64,000 nucleotides of DNA, taken from Bradyrhizobium sp. CCBAU 53351 (GTDB taxonomy: Bacteria > Pseudomonadota > Alphaproteobacteria > Rhizobiales > Xanthobacteraceae). The translations under genes were made by a program, and so were the position numbers. The stretch covers positions 7,219,501-7,283,500 of the forward strand of contig NZ_CP030059.1 in assembly GCF_015291745.1 (NCBI RefSeq), given 5' to 3'. The notes under the pieces were generated by a model. It saw nothing but the letters and a program-made list of their open reading frames with translations, was not told where the DNA came from and searched no databases. Positions 26,286 to 35,582 of the stretch are shown in pieces (position 1 is the stretch's first letter; every line of letters begins with the position of its first letter).

Positions 26286-27161
26286 GTGATCCACACCAAA
26301 ATCCGATGCCGCGAGATCACCGAGTCCGACGCAGAAGCGGTCGCGGACCTGCTGACGCGTGGCTTCGTGGGCCGCTCGCGTAACTATTGGATCCAGGGCC
26401 TGCGCCGGCAGGCCTTCCGGCCCGTGCCGGAGGGCTATCCGCGCTTCGGCTACATGCTGGACAATGAGGGCACGCCGGTCGGCGTGCTGCTGCTGATCTA
26501 TACGGAACGCAAGAACGGCGAAGAGACCGCCATTCAGTGCAACCTGTCCAGCTGGTATGTCGATCCGGCCTACCGCAACTACGCCCCGCTGCTGACCAAG
26601 ATCGCCCAGCGGCACAAGGACGTGACCTATTTCAACATCAGCCCGGCGCCGTGGACCTGGCCGATCATCGAGACCCAGGGCTTTCGCGCCTATTGCCGCG
26701 GCATATTCTTCTCGGTGCCGGCACTGGCGCGCGTCCCGCGCTGGAGCGAGATCGAGGTCATCTCGCCTCACGCCAAGACGATCGAGGGACTTTCCGAAGC
26801 CGAAACCGAGTTGCTGACGCGGCATGCGCGCTACAATTGCCTCAGCCTCGTCTGCCGCACGCCGAAGGGAACATTTCCGTTCATTCTGCAACCGGTGCGC
26901 ATCCGCCGCGGCTTCATTGCGCCCCCAGCGATGAAGCTGATCTATTGCCGTAGCGCCGCGGAATATTCCGCCTGCGCAGGCCGTATCGGCCGGTTGCTGC
27001 TTCGGCTCGGCAAGATCGCGGTGGCGATCGATTCCAATGGACCGGTTCCCGGCCTTGTCGGTATTTATACCGAGCGGCGCGGCCGCAAATATTTCAAGGG
27101 CCCGCATCGGCCGCAGCTCGGAGATCTCACGGATACGGAACTCGTGTTGTACGGGCCGTAG
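26286..27161 (+). CDS. GNAT-like acyltransferase of the aminoacyl-carrier cluster
   Basis: A 291-residue protein. The N-terminal half reads as an acetyltransferase-type fold (REITESDAEAVADLLTRGF; SSWYVDPAYRNYAPLL). It starts with GTG 38 bases after the ligase, with GGGTAAG upstream, so it is the third gene of the operon. It might transfer the carrier-bound aminoacyl group to an acceptor. I cannot name acceptor or product. Confidence 0.65.
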   Translation: MIHTKIRCREITESDAEAVADLLTRGFVGRSRNYWIQGLRRQAFRPVPEGYPRFGYMLDNEGTPVGVLLLIYTERKNGEETAIQCNLSSWYVDPAYRNYAPLLTKIAQRHKDVTYFNISPAPWTWPIIETQGFRAYCRGIFFSVPALARVPRWSEIEVISPHAKTIEGLSEAETELLTRHARYNCLSLVCRTPKGTFPFILQPVRIRRGFIAPPAMKLIYCRSAAEYSACAGRIGRLLLRLGKIAVAIDSNGPVPGLVGIYTERRGRKYFKGPHRPQLGDLTDTELVLYGP

Positions 27162-27369
27162 CGAAGGCTTTCGGACCCAATCATCTCTGGAATTTGCCGC
27201 GTCCTGGCGGCCAACTCTTGCAGGCGCCTCGGCATTCCGCCCCTCTCTTCATCGCCGGTCACATCCCGTAAACTACTGCGCTTAAGGGAATTTTCCGGCC
27301 TCTTCGTTACCCTCGGTGGCTGAATTAGGTTGCGTTAAGTCTATTGCCCGCCGAGATCCTGCCGATCCC

Positions 27370-30237
27370 ATGATTTCGACCTGCGACAACGAGCTTGGTG
27401 CACGCCGCGAGCAGGGCCCGGAAGCCCTGGTCGCGCTGAGCCAGCTTGCGCTCGACCACATGGAACAGGGCGTCTGCGTCTACGATGCCGACAACCGGAT
27501 CGTGCTGGTCAACCAACGCTACCTGTCCCTGTTCGGCATGTCGGCCGACATCGTGCGGGTGGGGACGAGCTACCGCGAGGTGCTCGCGCACAGCGCCGGC
27601 CGCGGCAACTTTCCGGAAAGCGAGATCGATGCGCTCTATTCGGCGCGGATCGCGGAGATCGCGGGGGGAAAACCGTTCCGGACCGAGCAGCGGCTAGCCA
27701 CCGGCCTCGTCATGTCGCTCGAGCTGAAGCCGCTTCCCGGCGGCGGCTGGATGACGATCTGCGACGATGTCACCCGCCTCGCCCGGCTCGAAGCGGAATT
27801 GCGCGTGCAGACCGAGCGCAGCCAGCACGCGCTCGCCAACATGTCGCACGGCCTCATCATGTACGACGCCGACAGCAGCGTCGTCGTCTGCAACGAGCGC
27901 TTCCTGAACCTCTACAACCTCGATCCCGCAATCGTGAAACCGGGCGTCTCGCATCATGCGGTGCTCGACCATTGGCTGTCGCGCGGCAACATGCCCGGCA
28001 TGCCGGCCGACGAATTCCAGCATTCCAGATTGGAGGACGTGCGCGCCAGGCGGGCCAAGACCATGCTGGTGATGCGCTATGACGGACGCATGGTGCAGAC
28101 GGTCTCCCGTTTCCTGCCCGATGGCGGCTGGGTGACCGTGCACGAGGATGTCACGGAGCGGCTGCAATATGAGGAGACGCTGAGGCAGCAGAACTTCATC
28201 CTCGACGCGGCGCTGGAGAACATGGCGCACGGGCTCGCCTTCTACGACAGCGACATGCGCCTGCGCGTCTGCAACACCACTTATCGCAAGATCTACCTGC
28301 TGTCGCCGGAAGAGACCAGGCCCGGCACGCATCTCGCCGAGCTGATCGAGCGTTCGATAGCGAACGGCGCGTTTGCCTCGGAATACAGCCCGCAGCAGAT
28401 CCTCGAAGCTGCCCGCGCGCGGATCGCGAGCCGCGATTGCTCGCCGATGCGACGGCGCATGTCGAACGACACGGTCATCTCGGTACGCTATTGCGCGCTG
28501 CCCGAGGGTGGCTTCGTCGCCACCTATGAGGATATCACCGAGCGCGAACATGCGATCGGGGAGCTGAGCGAGCAGTACCGCCGCTTCGACGCGGCGCTGA
28601 ACAACATGAGCCAGGGTCTGTGCATGCTCGACTCGAGCCTGCGCGTGATCGTCTGCAATCGCCGCTATATCGAGATGTACGGCCTGTCGCCCGACATCGT
28701 GAAGCCCGGCGTCTCGATGCGCGAGATCATGGAGCATAGCTGCGAGCTCGGCATCCACCCGAACATGACGGGGGCAAGGCTCTATGCCGACTATGTCGAA
28801 CGGCTGCGCGAGGGCGAGCACACGCTGCACCGGCACCTGAACGACGGCCGCATCATCAAGCTCAATCACAAGCGCATGGAGCAAGGCGGCTGGGTCGTCA
28901 CCTATGAGGACGTCACCGAGCGGCACAAGGCCCAGGCCCGGGTGGCGCATATGGCGCGGCACGATTCTCTGACGGATCTGCCCAATCGCACGCTGTTCCG
29001 CGAGAAGATGAGCGAGGGTCTGAACCAGGTCGCGATCGCCGGCGGCGCGATGGCGGTGCTGTGCTTCGACCTCGACAATTTCAAGACGGTCAACGACCGC
29101 CTCGGCCATGCCGCGGGCGACCGCCTGCTGCGCTGGGTCGCGGCGCGCCTGAAGGAGAATGTCGGCGAGCACGACACCGTCGCGCGTCTTGGCGGCGACG
29201 AATTCGCCGTGCTGCAGCGCGGGCCGCAACCACAATCGGCGGAGAAGCTTGCGCGGCGCCTGGTCGAGATCATTGGCCGTCCCCCGCCGCTGGAGAGCCA
29301 GTCCATCCATGTCGGCGCCTCCGTCGGCATCGCCATCGCGCCCGATCACGGGCTCGATGCCGACGAATTGATGAAATGCGCCGACCTCGCGCTGTACCAG
29401 GCCAAGGCCAAGGGGCGCGGGGCCTATCAGCTGTTCGAGCCCGAGATGGAGGAAGAGGCGCGCAGCCGCCACGCGCTCGAGCAGGATCTGCGCGGCGCGC
29501 TGGAGGCACGCGAATTCCACCTGGTGTTCCAGCCGCAGATGCGGCTCGATTCGTCGGAGCTCACCGGCTTCGAGGCCCTGCTGCGCTGGAAACATCCGTC
29601 GCGCGGCTTCATCTCGCCGGCCGAGTTCATTCCGATCGCGGAAGAAAACGGGCTGATCGTGCCGCTCGGCGAATGGGTGCTGCGCAGCGCCTGTGCGACC
29701 GCCGCGTCCTGGCCTGGTGTCGCCGTCGCGGTGAACCTGTCGCCGGTGCAATTCCGCTCGCGCGGATTGGTGGCAATGGTCACGAGCGCGCTCGCCGAAG
29801 CCGGCCTGCCGCCGCAGCGTCTCGAGCTCGAAGTCACCGAGACGGCCCTGCTCGACGACAGTGAAGCGACCATCGAGATCCTGCACCAGCTCCGCGCGCT
29901 GGGCGTCCGCGTCAGCCTCGACGACTTCGGCGTCGGCTATTCCTCGCTGAGTTACCTGCGCAAATTTCCGTTCGACCGCATCAAGATCGACCGTTCCTTC
30001 GTCGGCACGCTCGGCGAAAGCCCCGAGAGCGTTGCCATCGTCCGCACCATCGCCAGCCTCGGTTCCGTGCTCGGCGTCGAGACCACGGCTGAGGGTGTGG
30101 AGACCGAGGAGCAACTCGACTTCGTGCGCGAATGCGGCTGCACGGCCGTGCAGGGCTATTATTTCGGCAAGCCCTGCCCCGCATCGGAAGTCGGCCGCAC
30201 CATCGAGACGCTGAACACGGTCCGGCGCGTGGCGTAA
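27370..30237 (+). CDS. Four-PAS GGDEF/EAL cyclic-di-GMP protein
   Basis: A 955-residue signalling protein. Four consecutive PAS-type sensor domains of about 115-130 residues each repeat the same pattern (MxQGxxxYD, VCNxRYLxxY, PGGGW-x-VTYEDVTER). Then comes a diguanylate cyclase domain with an intact GGDEF motif (608-612) and a phosphodiesterase domain with an intact EAL (735-737) and catalytic-type motifs (NLSPVQF, LEVTETALL, LDDFGVGYSS, KIDRSFV). No membrane segment is visible, so it is cytoplasmic. An upstream GTG at 27316 would add 18 residues. Net direction of c-di-GMP turnover is unknown. Confidence 0.92.
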   Translation: MISTCDNELGARREQGPEALVALSQLALDHMEQGVCVYDADNRIVLVNQRYLSLFGMSADIVRVGTSYREVLAHSAGRGNFPESEIDALYSARIAEIAGGKPFRTEQRLATGLVMSLELKPLPGGGWMTICDDVTRLARLEAELRVQTERSQHALANMSHGLIMYDADSSVVVCNERFLNLYNLDPAIVKPGVSHHAVLDHWLSRGNMPGMPADEFQHSRLEDVRARRAKTMLVMRYDGRMVQTVSRFLPDGGWVTVHEDVTERLQYEETLRQQNFILDAALENMAHGLAFYDSDMRLRVCNTTYRKIYLLSPEETRPGTHLAELIERSIANGAFASEYSPQQILEAARARIASRDCSPMRRRMSNDTVISVRYCALPEGGFVATYEDITEREHAIGELSEQYRRFDAALNNMSQGLCMLDSSLRVIVCNRRYIEMYGLSPDIVKPGVSMREIMEHSCELGIHPNMTGARLYADYVERLREGEHTLHRHLNDGRIIKLNHKRMEQGGWVVTYEDVTERHKAQARVAHMARHDSLTDLPNRTLFREKMSEGLNQVAIAGGAMAVLCFDLDNFKTVNDRLGHAAGDRLLRWVAARLKENVGEHDTVARLGGDEFAVLQRGPQPQSAEKLARRLVEIIGRPPPLESQSIHVGASVGIAIAPDHGLDADELMKCADLALYQAKAKGRGAYQLFEPEMEEEARSRHALEQDLRGALEAREFHLVFQPQMRLDSSELTGFEALLRWKHPSRGFISPAEFIPIAEENGLIVPLGEWVLRSACATAASWPGVAVAVNLSPVQFRSRGLVAMVTSALAEAGLPPQRLELEVTETALLDDSEATIEILHQLRALGVRVSLDDFGVGYSSLSYLRKFPFDRIKIDRSFVGTLGESPESVAIVRTIASLGSVLGVETTAEGVETEEQLDFVRECGCTAVQGYYFGKPCPASEVGRTIETLNTVRRVA

Positions 30238-30299
30238 CGGCTTTCTGCTCGCTCAAGTTCCGCCTCTCGGCACACGGCCAAACGACGAATTGTCGCATG

Positions 30300-30316
30300 T
30301 GCCGGTTTGACCGGCA
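30300..30316 (+). terminator. Small stem-loop after the GGDEF/EAL gene
   Basis: TGCCGG-TTTGA-CCGGCA, a 6-base-pair stem 62 bases beyond the stop and before the tct operon. It is short and without a T-run, so only tentative. Confidence 0.35.
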
Positions 30317-30440
30317 TTGCTGCACCGACCGCCGCGCGCCTATCGCGCAACGCGCTTTTCTTCTCCCGCGATTTCGGGAACAATCCTCTCACAAGAAGGA
30401 AGAACGGCGGCCCCCAAGCGGCCCCGAGGGAGGAATTCCG

Positions 30441-31418
30441 ATGCCGCGATACGGGCTGAAGACGATCGCATTTGCCGCGATGCACGCTGTCCTGGGCACA
30501 TTGCTCTCGACCGCCGCAATGGCGCAGGACTATCCCACCAAACCCATCACGCTGATCGTGCCATGGCCGGCCGGCGGCTCGACCGATATCTCGATGCGCG
30601 CCATCGCCGACAGCGCCTCGAAGGTGCTGGGGCAGCCGATCGTGATCGACAACAAGGCCGGTGGCGGCGGCACTGTGGGGCCCGCGACCATGGCCGCGGC
30701 CGCGAAGCCCGACGGTTACACCATCTCGCAGATTCCGATCACCGTCTTCCGCCTGCCCTTGATGCAGGAGGTATCATGGGATCCGGCCAAGGATTTCACC
30801 TACATCGTCCATCTCACCGGCTACACGTTCGGCGTGACCACAAGCGCAGAGTCGCAGTTCAAGAGCTGGAAGGACGTGGTGGAGTTCGCCAAGGCCAACC
30901 CGGGCAAGGTCACTTATGCCACGCCGGGCGCTGGCACCTCGCTGCATATCGGCATGGAGCAGATCGCCGGAATGTCCGGCATCAAGCTGACGCAAGTCCC
31001 GTTCAAGGGCGGCGCGGAGACCAACGCCGCGGTGCTGGGACAGCACACGATGCTTCAGGCCGATTCCACGGGATGGCGACCGCTGGTCGACGCCGGCAAG
31101 CTGCGCCTGTTGATGGTGTGGACCGGCTCACGCTCGCCGAACTATCCCGATGTGCCGACGCTGAAGGAGCTCGGTTATCCCATGGTCTATGATTCCCCGT
31201 TCGGCATCGCCGGCCCGAAGGGCCTCGATCCAAAGATCGTCGCCAAGCTGCACGATGCTTTCAAGAAGGCGCTCGAGGACCCCGCCGTCGTGGCAACGCT
31301 CGCCAAATACGACATGGTGCCGAACTACAAGAACACCGAGGACTACAAGAAGTTCGTGGTCGAGGTCACGGAGTCCGAGCGCAAGGTGATCGAGACGCTC
31401 GGGCTAGCGAAGAAATAG
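30441..31418 (+). CDS. tctC: Tripartite tricarboxylate transporter, substrate-binding protein (TctC/Bug family)
   Basis: A 325-residue periplasmic binding protein. The signal peptide ends near AAMA/QDYP. The Bug-family N-terminus DYPTKPITLIVPWPAGGSTDISMR is diagnostic, followed by KAGGGGTVGPATMAAAAKPDGYT and the ligand-loop block YATPGAGTSLHIGMEQ. The ATG at 30441 follows GAGGGAGGA; the longer frame is rejected. It works with TctB and TctA downstream. Substrates in this family are mono-, di- and tricarboxylates or aromatic acids; which one here is unknown. Confidence 0.92.
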   Translation: MPRYGLKTIAFAAMHAVLGTLLSTAAMAQDYPTKPITLIVPWPAGGSTDISMRAIADSASKVLGQPIVIDNKAGGGGTVGPATMAAAAKPDGYTISQIPITVFRLPLMQEVSWDPAKDFTYIVHLTGYTFGVTTSAESQFKSWKDVVEFAKANPGKVTYATPGAGTSLHIGMEQIAGMSGIKLTQVPFKGGAETNAAVLGQHTMLQADSTGWRPLVDAGKLRLLMVWTGSRSPNYPDVPTLKELGYPMVYDSPFGIAGPKGLDPKIVAKLHDAFKKALEDPAVVATLAKYDMVPNYKNTEDYKKFVVEVTESERKVIETLGLAKK

Positions 31419-31433
31419 GACTGAGCCACCAGC

Positions 31434-31554
31434 GTGTCCCGGACGCGGTGCAGCGCTTCTTCAGCGGTGCACCGCAGAGCCGGACCCATCCTGCCAAGCA
31501 TCCATGGACCCCGGATCTGCAGCGCGTCACTCGTGCCGCGCAGCGTCCGGGGAA
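31434..31554. repeat. Dispersed palindromic element, copy 1 (tctC-tctB gap)
   Basis: About 121 bases starting GTGTCCCGGACGCGGTGCAG and ending GCGCAGCGTCCGGGG; the two ends are complementary and would form a long hairpin. A diverged second copy is at 54651-54791. It sits inside the tct operon, between the binding protein and the membrane subunits. Confidence 0.75.
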
Positions 31555-31571
31555 CGGCCGAGAGGGTGTCG

Positions 31572-32057
31572 ATGACCAACCAAACCAACGTCAAACTCCG
31601 CCTCGACAATTCCGAGCTCTGGGGCGGGCTGATCGGGCTCGCGCTCGGCGGCTTCGTGATCTGGTCGGGCATGAAGCTCAAGCTCGGCACCATCAACGAT
31701 CCCGGCTCCGGCTACGTGCTGTTCTACACGGGCATCCTGATGTGCCTGTTCGCTGGCGCCATCATCGTCTCGGCGGTCACCGAGGGCGGCCCGACGCTGG
31801 CCTCGCGCTGGGAGAATGTGCGCTGGAGCAAGCCGCTGCTGCTGATCGCATGTCTCGTGGCATTCTCCGTTGCACTGGAGCCGCTCGGCTTTCTGCTGTC
31901 GTCGATCCCGTTGATGCTGCTGCTGCTGCGGCTGATCGATCCGGTGCGCTGGACACTGGCGATTCCGATCGCCGTGCTGGTGCCCATGGGCATGTGGTGG
32001 GTGCTCAAGCGGCTGCTGCTGATCCAGTTGCCCTCGGGCCTGTTCGGGATCGGCTGA
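31572..32057 (+). CDS. tctB: Tripartite tricarboxylate transporter, small membrane subunit (TctB)
   Basis: A 161-residue membrane protein with four predicted helices (WGGLIGLALGGFVIW; GYVLFYTGILMCLFAGAIIV; LLLIACLVAFSVALEPLGFLLSSIPLMLLLLRL; TLAIPIAVLVPMGMWWVL). Size and helix layout fit TctB. The ATG at 31572 follows GAGAGGG; the frame upstream lies in the palindromic element. It ends 3 bases before tctA. Confidence 0.88.
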   Translation: MTNQTNVKLRLDNSELWGGLIGLALGGFVIWSGMKLKLGTINDPGSGYVLFYTGILMCLFAGAIIVSAVTEGGPTLASRWENVRWSKPLLLIACLVAFSVALEPLGFLLSSIPLMLLLLRLIDPVRWTLAIPIAVLVPMGMWWVLKRLLLIQLPSGLFGIG

Positions 32058-32060
32058 CCC

Positions 32061-33569
32061 ATGGATACACTCGTCAACGTCGCGCATGGATTCGGCGTCG
32101 CGCTGCTGCCGGTCAACCTGCTCTATTGCTTCATCGGCGTCTTCATCGGCACGCTGGTCGGCGTGCTGCCGGGCATCGGGCCGATCTCGGCAATGTCGCT
32201 GCTGCTGCCCGTGACGCTGTCGGGCACGCCGGAATCCGGCATCATCATGATGGCCGGCATCTATTACGGCTCGATGTATGGCGGATCGACCACCTCGATC
32301 CTGGTCAATATCCCCGGCGAGGCGGCTTCCGTCGTCACCTGCATCGACGGCCACCAGATGGCGAAGCAGGGCCGCGCCGGCCCTGCGCTCGGCATCTCGG
32401 CCTTCGGCTCCTTCATTGCCGGCACGTTCGCGCTGATCGCCTTGATGCTGGTCGCGCCGAAGCTTGCCAGCGTCGCCATTGCGTTCGGCCCGGCCGAATA
32501 TTTCAGCCTGATGGTGCTCGGCCTCGTCGTGCTCACCTTCCTGACGCAGGGCTCGATGCCGAAGGCGCTGCTGATGGCATGCATCGGCGTCGTGCTCGGA
32601 CTGATCGGGCTCGACAGCATCACGGCGCAGCCGCGCCTGACCTTCGGCCGCATGGAATTGATCGACGGCATCGGGCTCGTGCCCGTCGTGATGGGCCTGT
32701 TCGGCGTCGCCGAGGTGCTGCTCAACACCGAGCAGGCGATCAAGCGCGACGTCATCAACACCAGGATCACGCATCTGCTGCCCACCAGGGAGGACTGGAA
32801 GGCGAGCGCAGGCCCGGTGGGACGCGGCACCATTCTCGGCTTCTTCCTCGGCATCCTGCCGGGCGGCGGCGCGGTGGTGGCGTCCTTTGCGTCCTACGCG
32901 CTGGAGAAGCGGCTGTCGAAGACGCCCGAGCGTTTCGGCCATGGTGCGATCGAAGGGGTCGCGGGGCCGGAATCGGCGAACAACGCGGCGGCAGGCGGCG
33001 CCTTCATTCCGCTGATGACGCTCGGCATTCCGCCGAACGTGGTGATGGCGCTGCTGCTCGGGGCCTTCGTCATTCACGGCCTGCAGCCGGGGCCGCTGCT
33101 GATCACGCAAAACCCCGGCCTGTTCTGGGGCATCGTCGCCAGCATGTATATCGGCAACGTCATGCTGCTGATCCTGAACCTGCCGATGATCGGCATGTGG
33201 GTGCAGCTGCTCAAGCTGCCCTACAACATCTTGTTTCCCCTGATCATCCTGTTCACGATTCTCGGCGTCTACTGCTCCAGCAACAACGTGTTCGACGTCT
33301 ATGTGATGATCGCGTTCGGCATCATCGGCTATTTCATGCGCAAGCTCGGCTACGAGCCGGCGCCGCTGGTGCTGGCCTTCGTGCTGGGACCGATGATGGA
33401 GAATAACTTACGCAAGTCGCTGATCCTGTCGCAGGGCGATCTCTGGACCTTCGTGCAGCGGCCGATCTCGGCGGTGTGCCTCGCATTCGCAATGATGCTG
33501 CTGATCGCACCGCTCCTGCCCGCACTGCGCAAGAAGCGCGAGCTGGTGGCGCTGGACGAGGGGGCGTGA
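32061..33569 (+). CDS. tctA: Tripartite tricarboxylate transporter, large membrane subunit (TctA)
   Basis: A 502-residue permease with about twelve membrane segments. TctA signatures are present: GTLVGVLPGIGPISAMSLLLP, YYGSMYGGSTTSILVNIPGEAASVVTCIDG, and GPESANNAAAGGAFIPLMTLGIPPN. It uses the ion gradient to import the ligand delivered by TctC. Last gene of the tctCBA unit. Confidence 0.95.
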   Translation: MDTLVNVAHGFGVALLPVNLLYCFIGVFIGTLVGVLPGIGPISAMSLLLPVTLSGTPESGIIMMAGIYYGSMYGGSTTSILVNIPGEAASVVTCIDGHQMAKQGRAGPALGISAFGSFIAGTFALIALMLVAPKLASVAIAFGPAEYFSLMVLGLVVLTFLTQGSMPKALLMACIGVVLGLIGLDSITAQPRLTFGRMELIDGIGLVPVVMGLFGVAEVLLNTEQAIKRDVINTRITHLLPTREDWKASAGPVGRGTILGFFLGILPGGGAVVASFASYALEKRLSKTPERFGHGAIEGVAGPESANNAAAGGAFIPLMTLGIPPNVVMALLLGAFVIHGLQPGPLLITQNPGLFWGIVASMYIGNVMLLILNLPMIGMWVQLLKLPYNILFPLIILFTILGVYCSSNNVFDVYVMIAFGIIGYFMRKLGYEPAPLVLAFVLGPMMENNLRKSLILSQGDLWTFVQRPISAVCLAFAMMLLIAPLLPALRKKRELVALDEGA

Positions 33570-33611
33570 CGTTTTGCAGAGGTCGGCTAAGATGCAATTT
33601 CGCGAAAACAA

Positions 33612-33632
33612 CCCCATGCACAGTAGATGGGG
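33612..33632. terminator. Weak stem-loop between convergent tctA and the EAL gene
   Basis: CCCCAT, a 9-base loop, ATGGGG, in the 98-base gap between two convergent genes. Six base pairs only; function is tentative. Confidence 0.35.
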
Positions 33633-33667
33633 GATTGATTTCACAGGGAAAATTCTAGCGTGACACG

Positions 33668-35362
33668 CTACCCCGCCGCCGGCAGCGCGCTATCCGTCGG
33701 CGCGCCCCACGGCCGCTCTGCCGATGCCAAGCCGATCAGGCGGCCCTGGATATAGTCGCAGCCCCAGTCGCGCAGCATGCTTGCTGCCTCTTCGTCCTGC
33801 ACCCATTCAGCCACGGTCTTGATGTCGAGCCGTCGCGCGAGATCGATCAGCGTCTGCACGAAGGCACGGTCGTCCGCGGAATGGGTGATGTTCTGCACGA
33901 AGGCGCCGTCGATCTTGACGATGTCCACGCCGAGCTTGCGCAGGTTTCGGAACGAGGTGTAGCCGGCGCCGAAATCGTCGATGGCGATGCGGCTGCCGAA
34001 ATTCTTCAGCCGCGTGACGAAGCCACGGACGTCGTCGATGTCCTGGATCGCGACCGTCTCGGTGATCTCGACGATCAGCCGCTCGGCAACGCCGGGATGG
34101 GCCAGCATCAGCGATTCGATTCCCGCCCACCAGTCCGGATCCATGGTGGTATCGGGCGAGATGTTGAGGCTGAGGCAGATGTCGGGGGCGGCGGCGAGCT
34201 CGGCGACCACGAGCTCGAGCACGCGGTGATCGACCAGGCGGATCAGGCCGAGCCGTTCGGCGACCGGCACGATGTCGGGCGCGAGCAGCACCTGGCCGCC
34301 GCCCTGGTCCATCCGCACCAGGCATTCGTGGAAGGCACGCTCGCGCGAGGCGGCCGACACCACCGGCTCATAGGCCAGCTTGATGCGGCGCTCGTTCAGC
34401 GCGGTGACGATCTCGTCGGTGACGCGGATATTGACGCGGCGCTGCGCGTCGCGCGCGGCATCCGGACGCCATGCCGCGAAGGAGCCGGCGCGGCGGCGCT
34501 TGGCGGCGTCCAGCGTCTCATGGGCGCGGTTGACGGCCTCGTCGGTGTTGCGGGCGTAGCGCGGCAGGCTGACCGCGCCGATCGAGGCGGTGACCGAGAC
34601 CGGGCCGGATTTGGTGGGCACCACCTCGTCGCGAATGCCGGCGAGGAAACGCTCGGCGGCGACGTTCATGTCGTCGACGGTGCAGTTCTTCAGGATCAGG
34701 CCGAACTTGTTGCCGGAAAAGCGGCCGAGCACGTCGCCGCCACGCAGGCGCGAGCGGATGCGCTTGGCGATGTCGAGGATCACGGCGTCGGCAACGTCGA
34801 AGCCGAAGGCGTCGTTGACGCGGGCGAGATGGTCGATGCCGACCAGCATGAACGCCGCAGTGGAGCGGAAGCGGGTCGTCTCCTCGATCGCCTCGGCCAG
34901 CGCCGCGATCAGGTGCGAGCGGTTGAGCTCGCCGGTCAACGGATCGAGCCGTGCCAGCTTGGTCAGCTCCTCGTCTCGGGCATGGCGCTCGTTGTTGATA
35001 CGGATCGAGCCGATCGCGCGCGTGGGGCGGCCGTCGGGGCCGGCGAACCAGCGGCCGGTCTCCTCGATCCAGATCACGGGATCGGCGGCGCTCATACGGA
35101 CGCCGTACTCGACACGGTAGGGCGTGCCGTCGGCGCCGTGCACGGCGGACGTCTGCGCCAGCGCCGTGGTCCGCAGCGACGGCGCGGGTTCGATCAGTTT
35201 GGCAAATTCGGCGCCGGTCGCGAGGCGCTTGGTGGGAATGCCGGGAAAAATGCTGGCGACCTGGTCACCCCAGACAATGGCATCGCTGGCGACGTCCCAG
35301 GCGAACACGGCCTGGCCGAGCGCGGCCAGAATGTCGGAGGCTTGCGGCAATGCAGGGGTCAA
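33668..35362 (-). CDS. Degenerate-GGDEF/EAL-type cyclic-di-GMP protein
   Basis: A 564-residue cytoplasmic protein. A PAS-like N-terminus (LAALGQAVFAWDVASDAIVWG) is followed by a GGDEF-fold domain in which the motif is SGNKF (216-220), so it cannot be an active cyclase. The C-terminal EAL-type domain has ECL (346-348) instead of EAL but keeps the other expected residues (LNISPDT, VEITETVAI, IDDFGAGYTSF, VKIDGAFV, TVAEWVQDEE). It may therefore be a phosphodiesterase or a c-di-GMP receptor. The TTG start at 35362 has GAGG upstream; TTG at 35440 would add 26 residues. Confidence 0.87.
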   Translation of the reverse strand: MTPALPQASDILAALGQAVFAWDVASDAIVWGDQVASIFPGIPTKRLATGAEFAKLIEPAPSLRTTALAQTSAVHGADGTPYRVEYGVRMSAADPVIWIEETGRWFAGPDGRPTRAIGSIRINNERHARDEELTKLARLDPLTGELNRSHLIAALAEAIEETTRFRSTAAFMLVGIDHLARVNDAFGFDVADAVILDIAKRIRSRLRGGDVLGRFSGNKFGLILKNCTVDDMNVAAERFLAGIRDEVVPTKSGPVSVTASIGAVSLPRYARNTDEAVNRAHETLDAAKRRRAGSFAAWRPDAARDAQRRVNIRVTDEIVTALNERRIKLAYEPVVSAASRERAFHECLVRMDQGGGQVLLAPDIVPVAERLGLIRLVDHRVLELVVAELAAAPDICLSLNISPDTTMDPDWWAGIESLMLAHPGVAERLIVEITETVAIQDIDDVRGFVTRLKNFGSRIAIDDFGAGYTSFRNLRKLGVDIVKIDGAFVQNITHSADDRAFVQTLIDLARRLDIKTVAEWVQDEEAASMLRDWGCDYIQGRLIGLASAERPWGAPTDSALPAAG

Positions 35363-35582
35363 GATCGCCTCGTTTCGGGACAGCGGGTAAGTCCTGGGCC
35401 GGCACAGAATAGGACCAGATTCGCCTTCGACCCTAGGCAAAGTTCATAAACAATTTGGAAACCACGTTTCCGAGCCGCCCAGGAACGATTAAGCTCGGCC
35501 GGCATAGGCCTTGCGAGACCATCACATGCACCGGCGCCGATGTCCGAAAACGCGCCAGCTCAACCTGATGAACGGTGTTGCG

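Noticed and set aside
27694..30114. 806-residue open frame opposite the PAS-GGDEF-EAL gene
   Set aside because: Antisense shadow without any recognisable domain.
31448..33406. 652-residue frame overlapping tctB and tctA on the same strand
   Set aside because: Out-of-frame reading of two clear membrane proteins; very Arg-rich with no domain.
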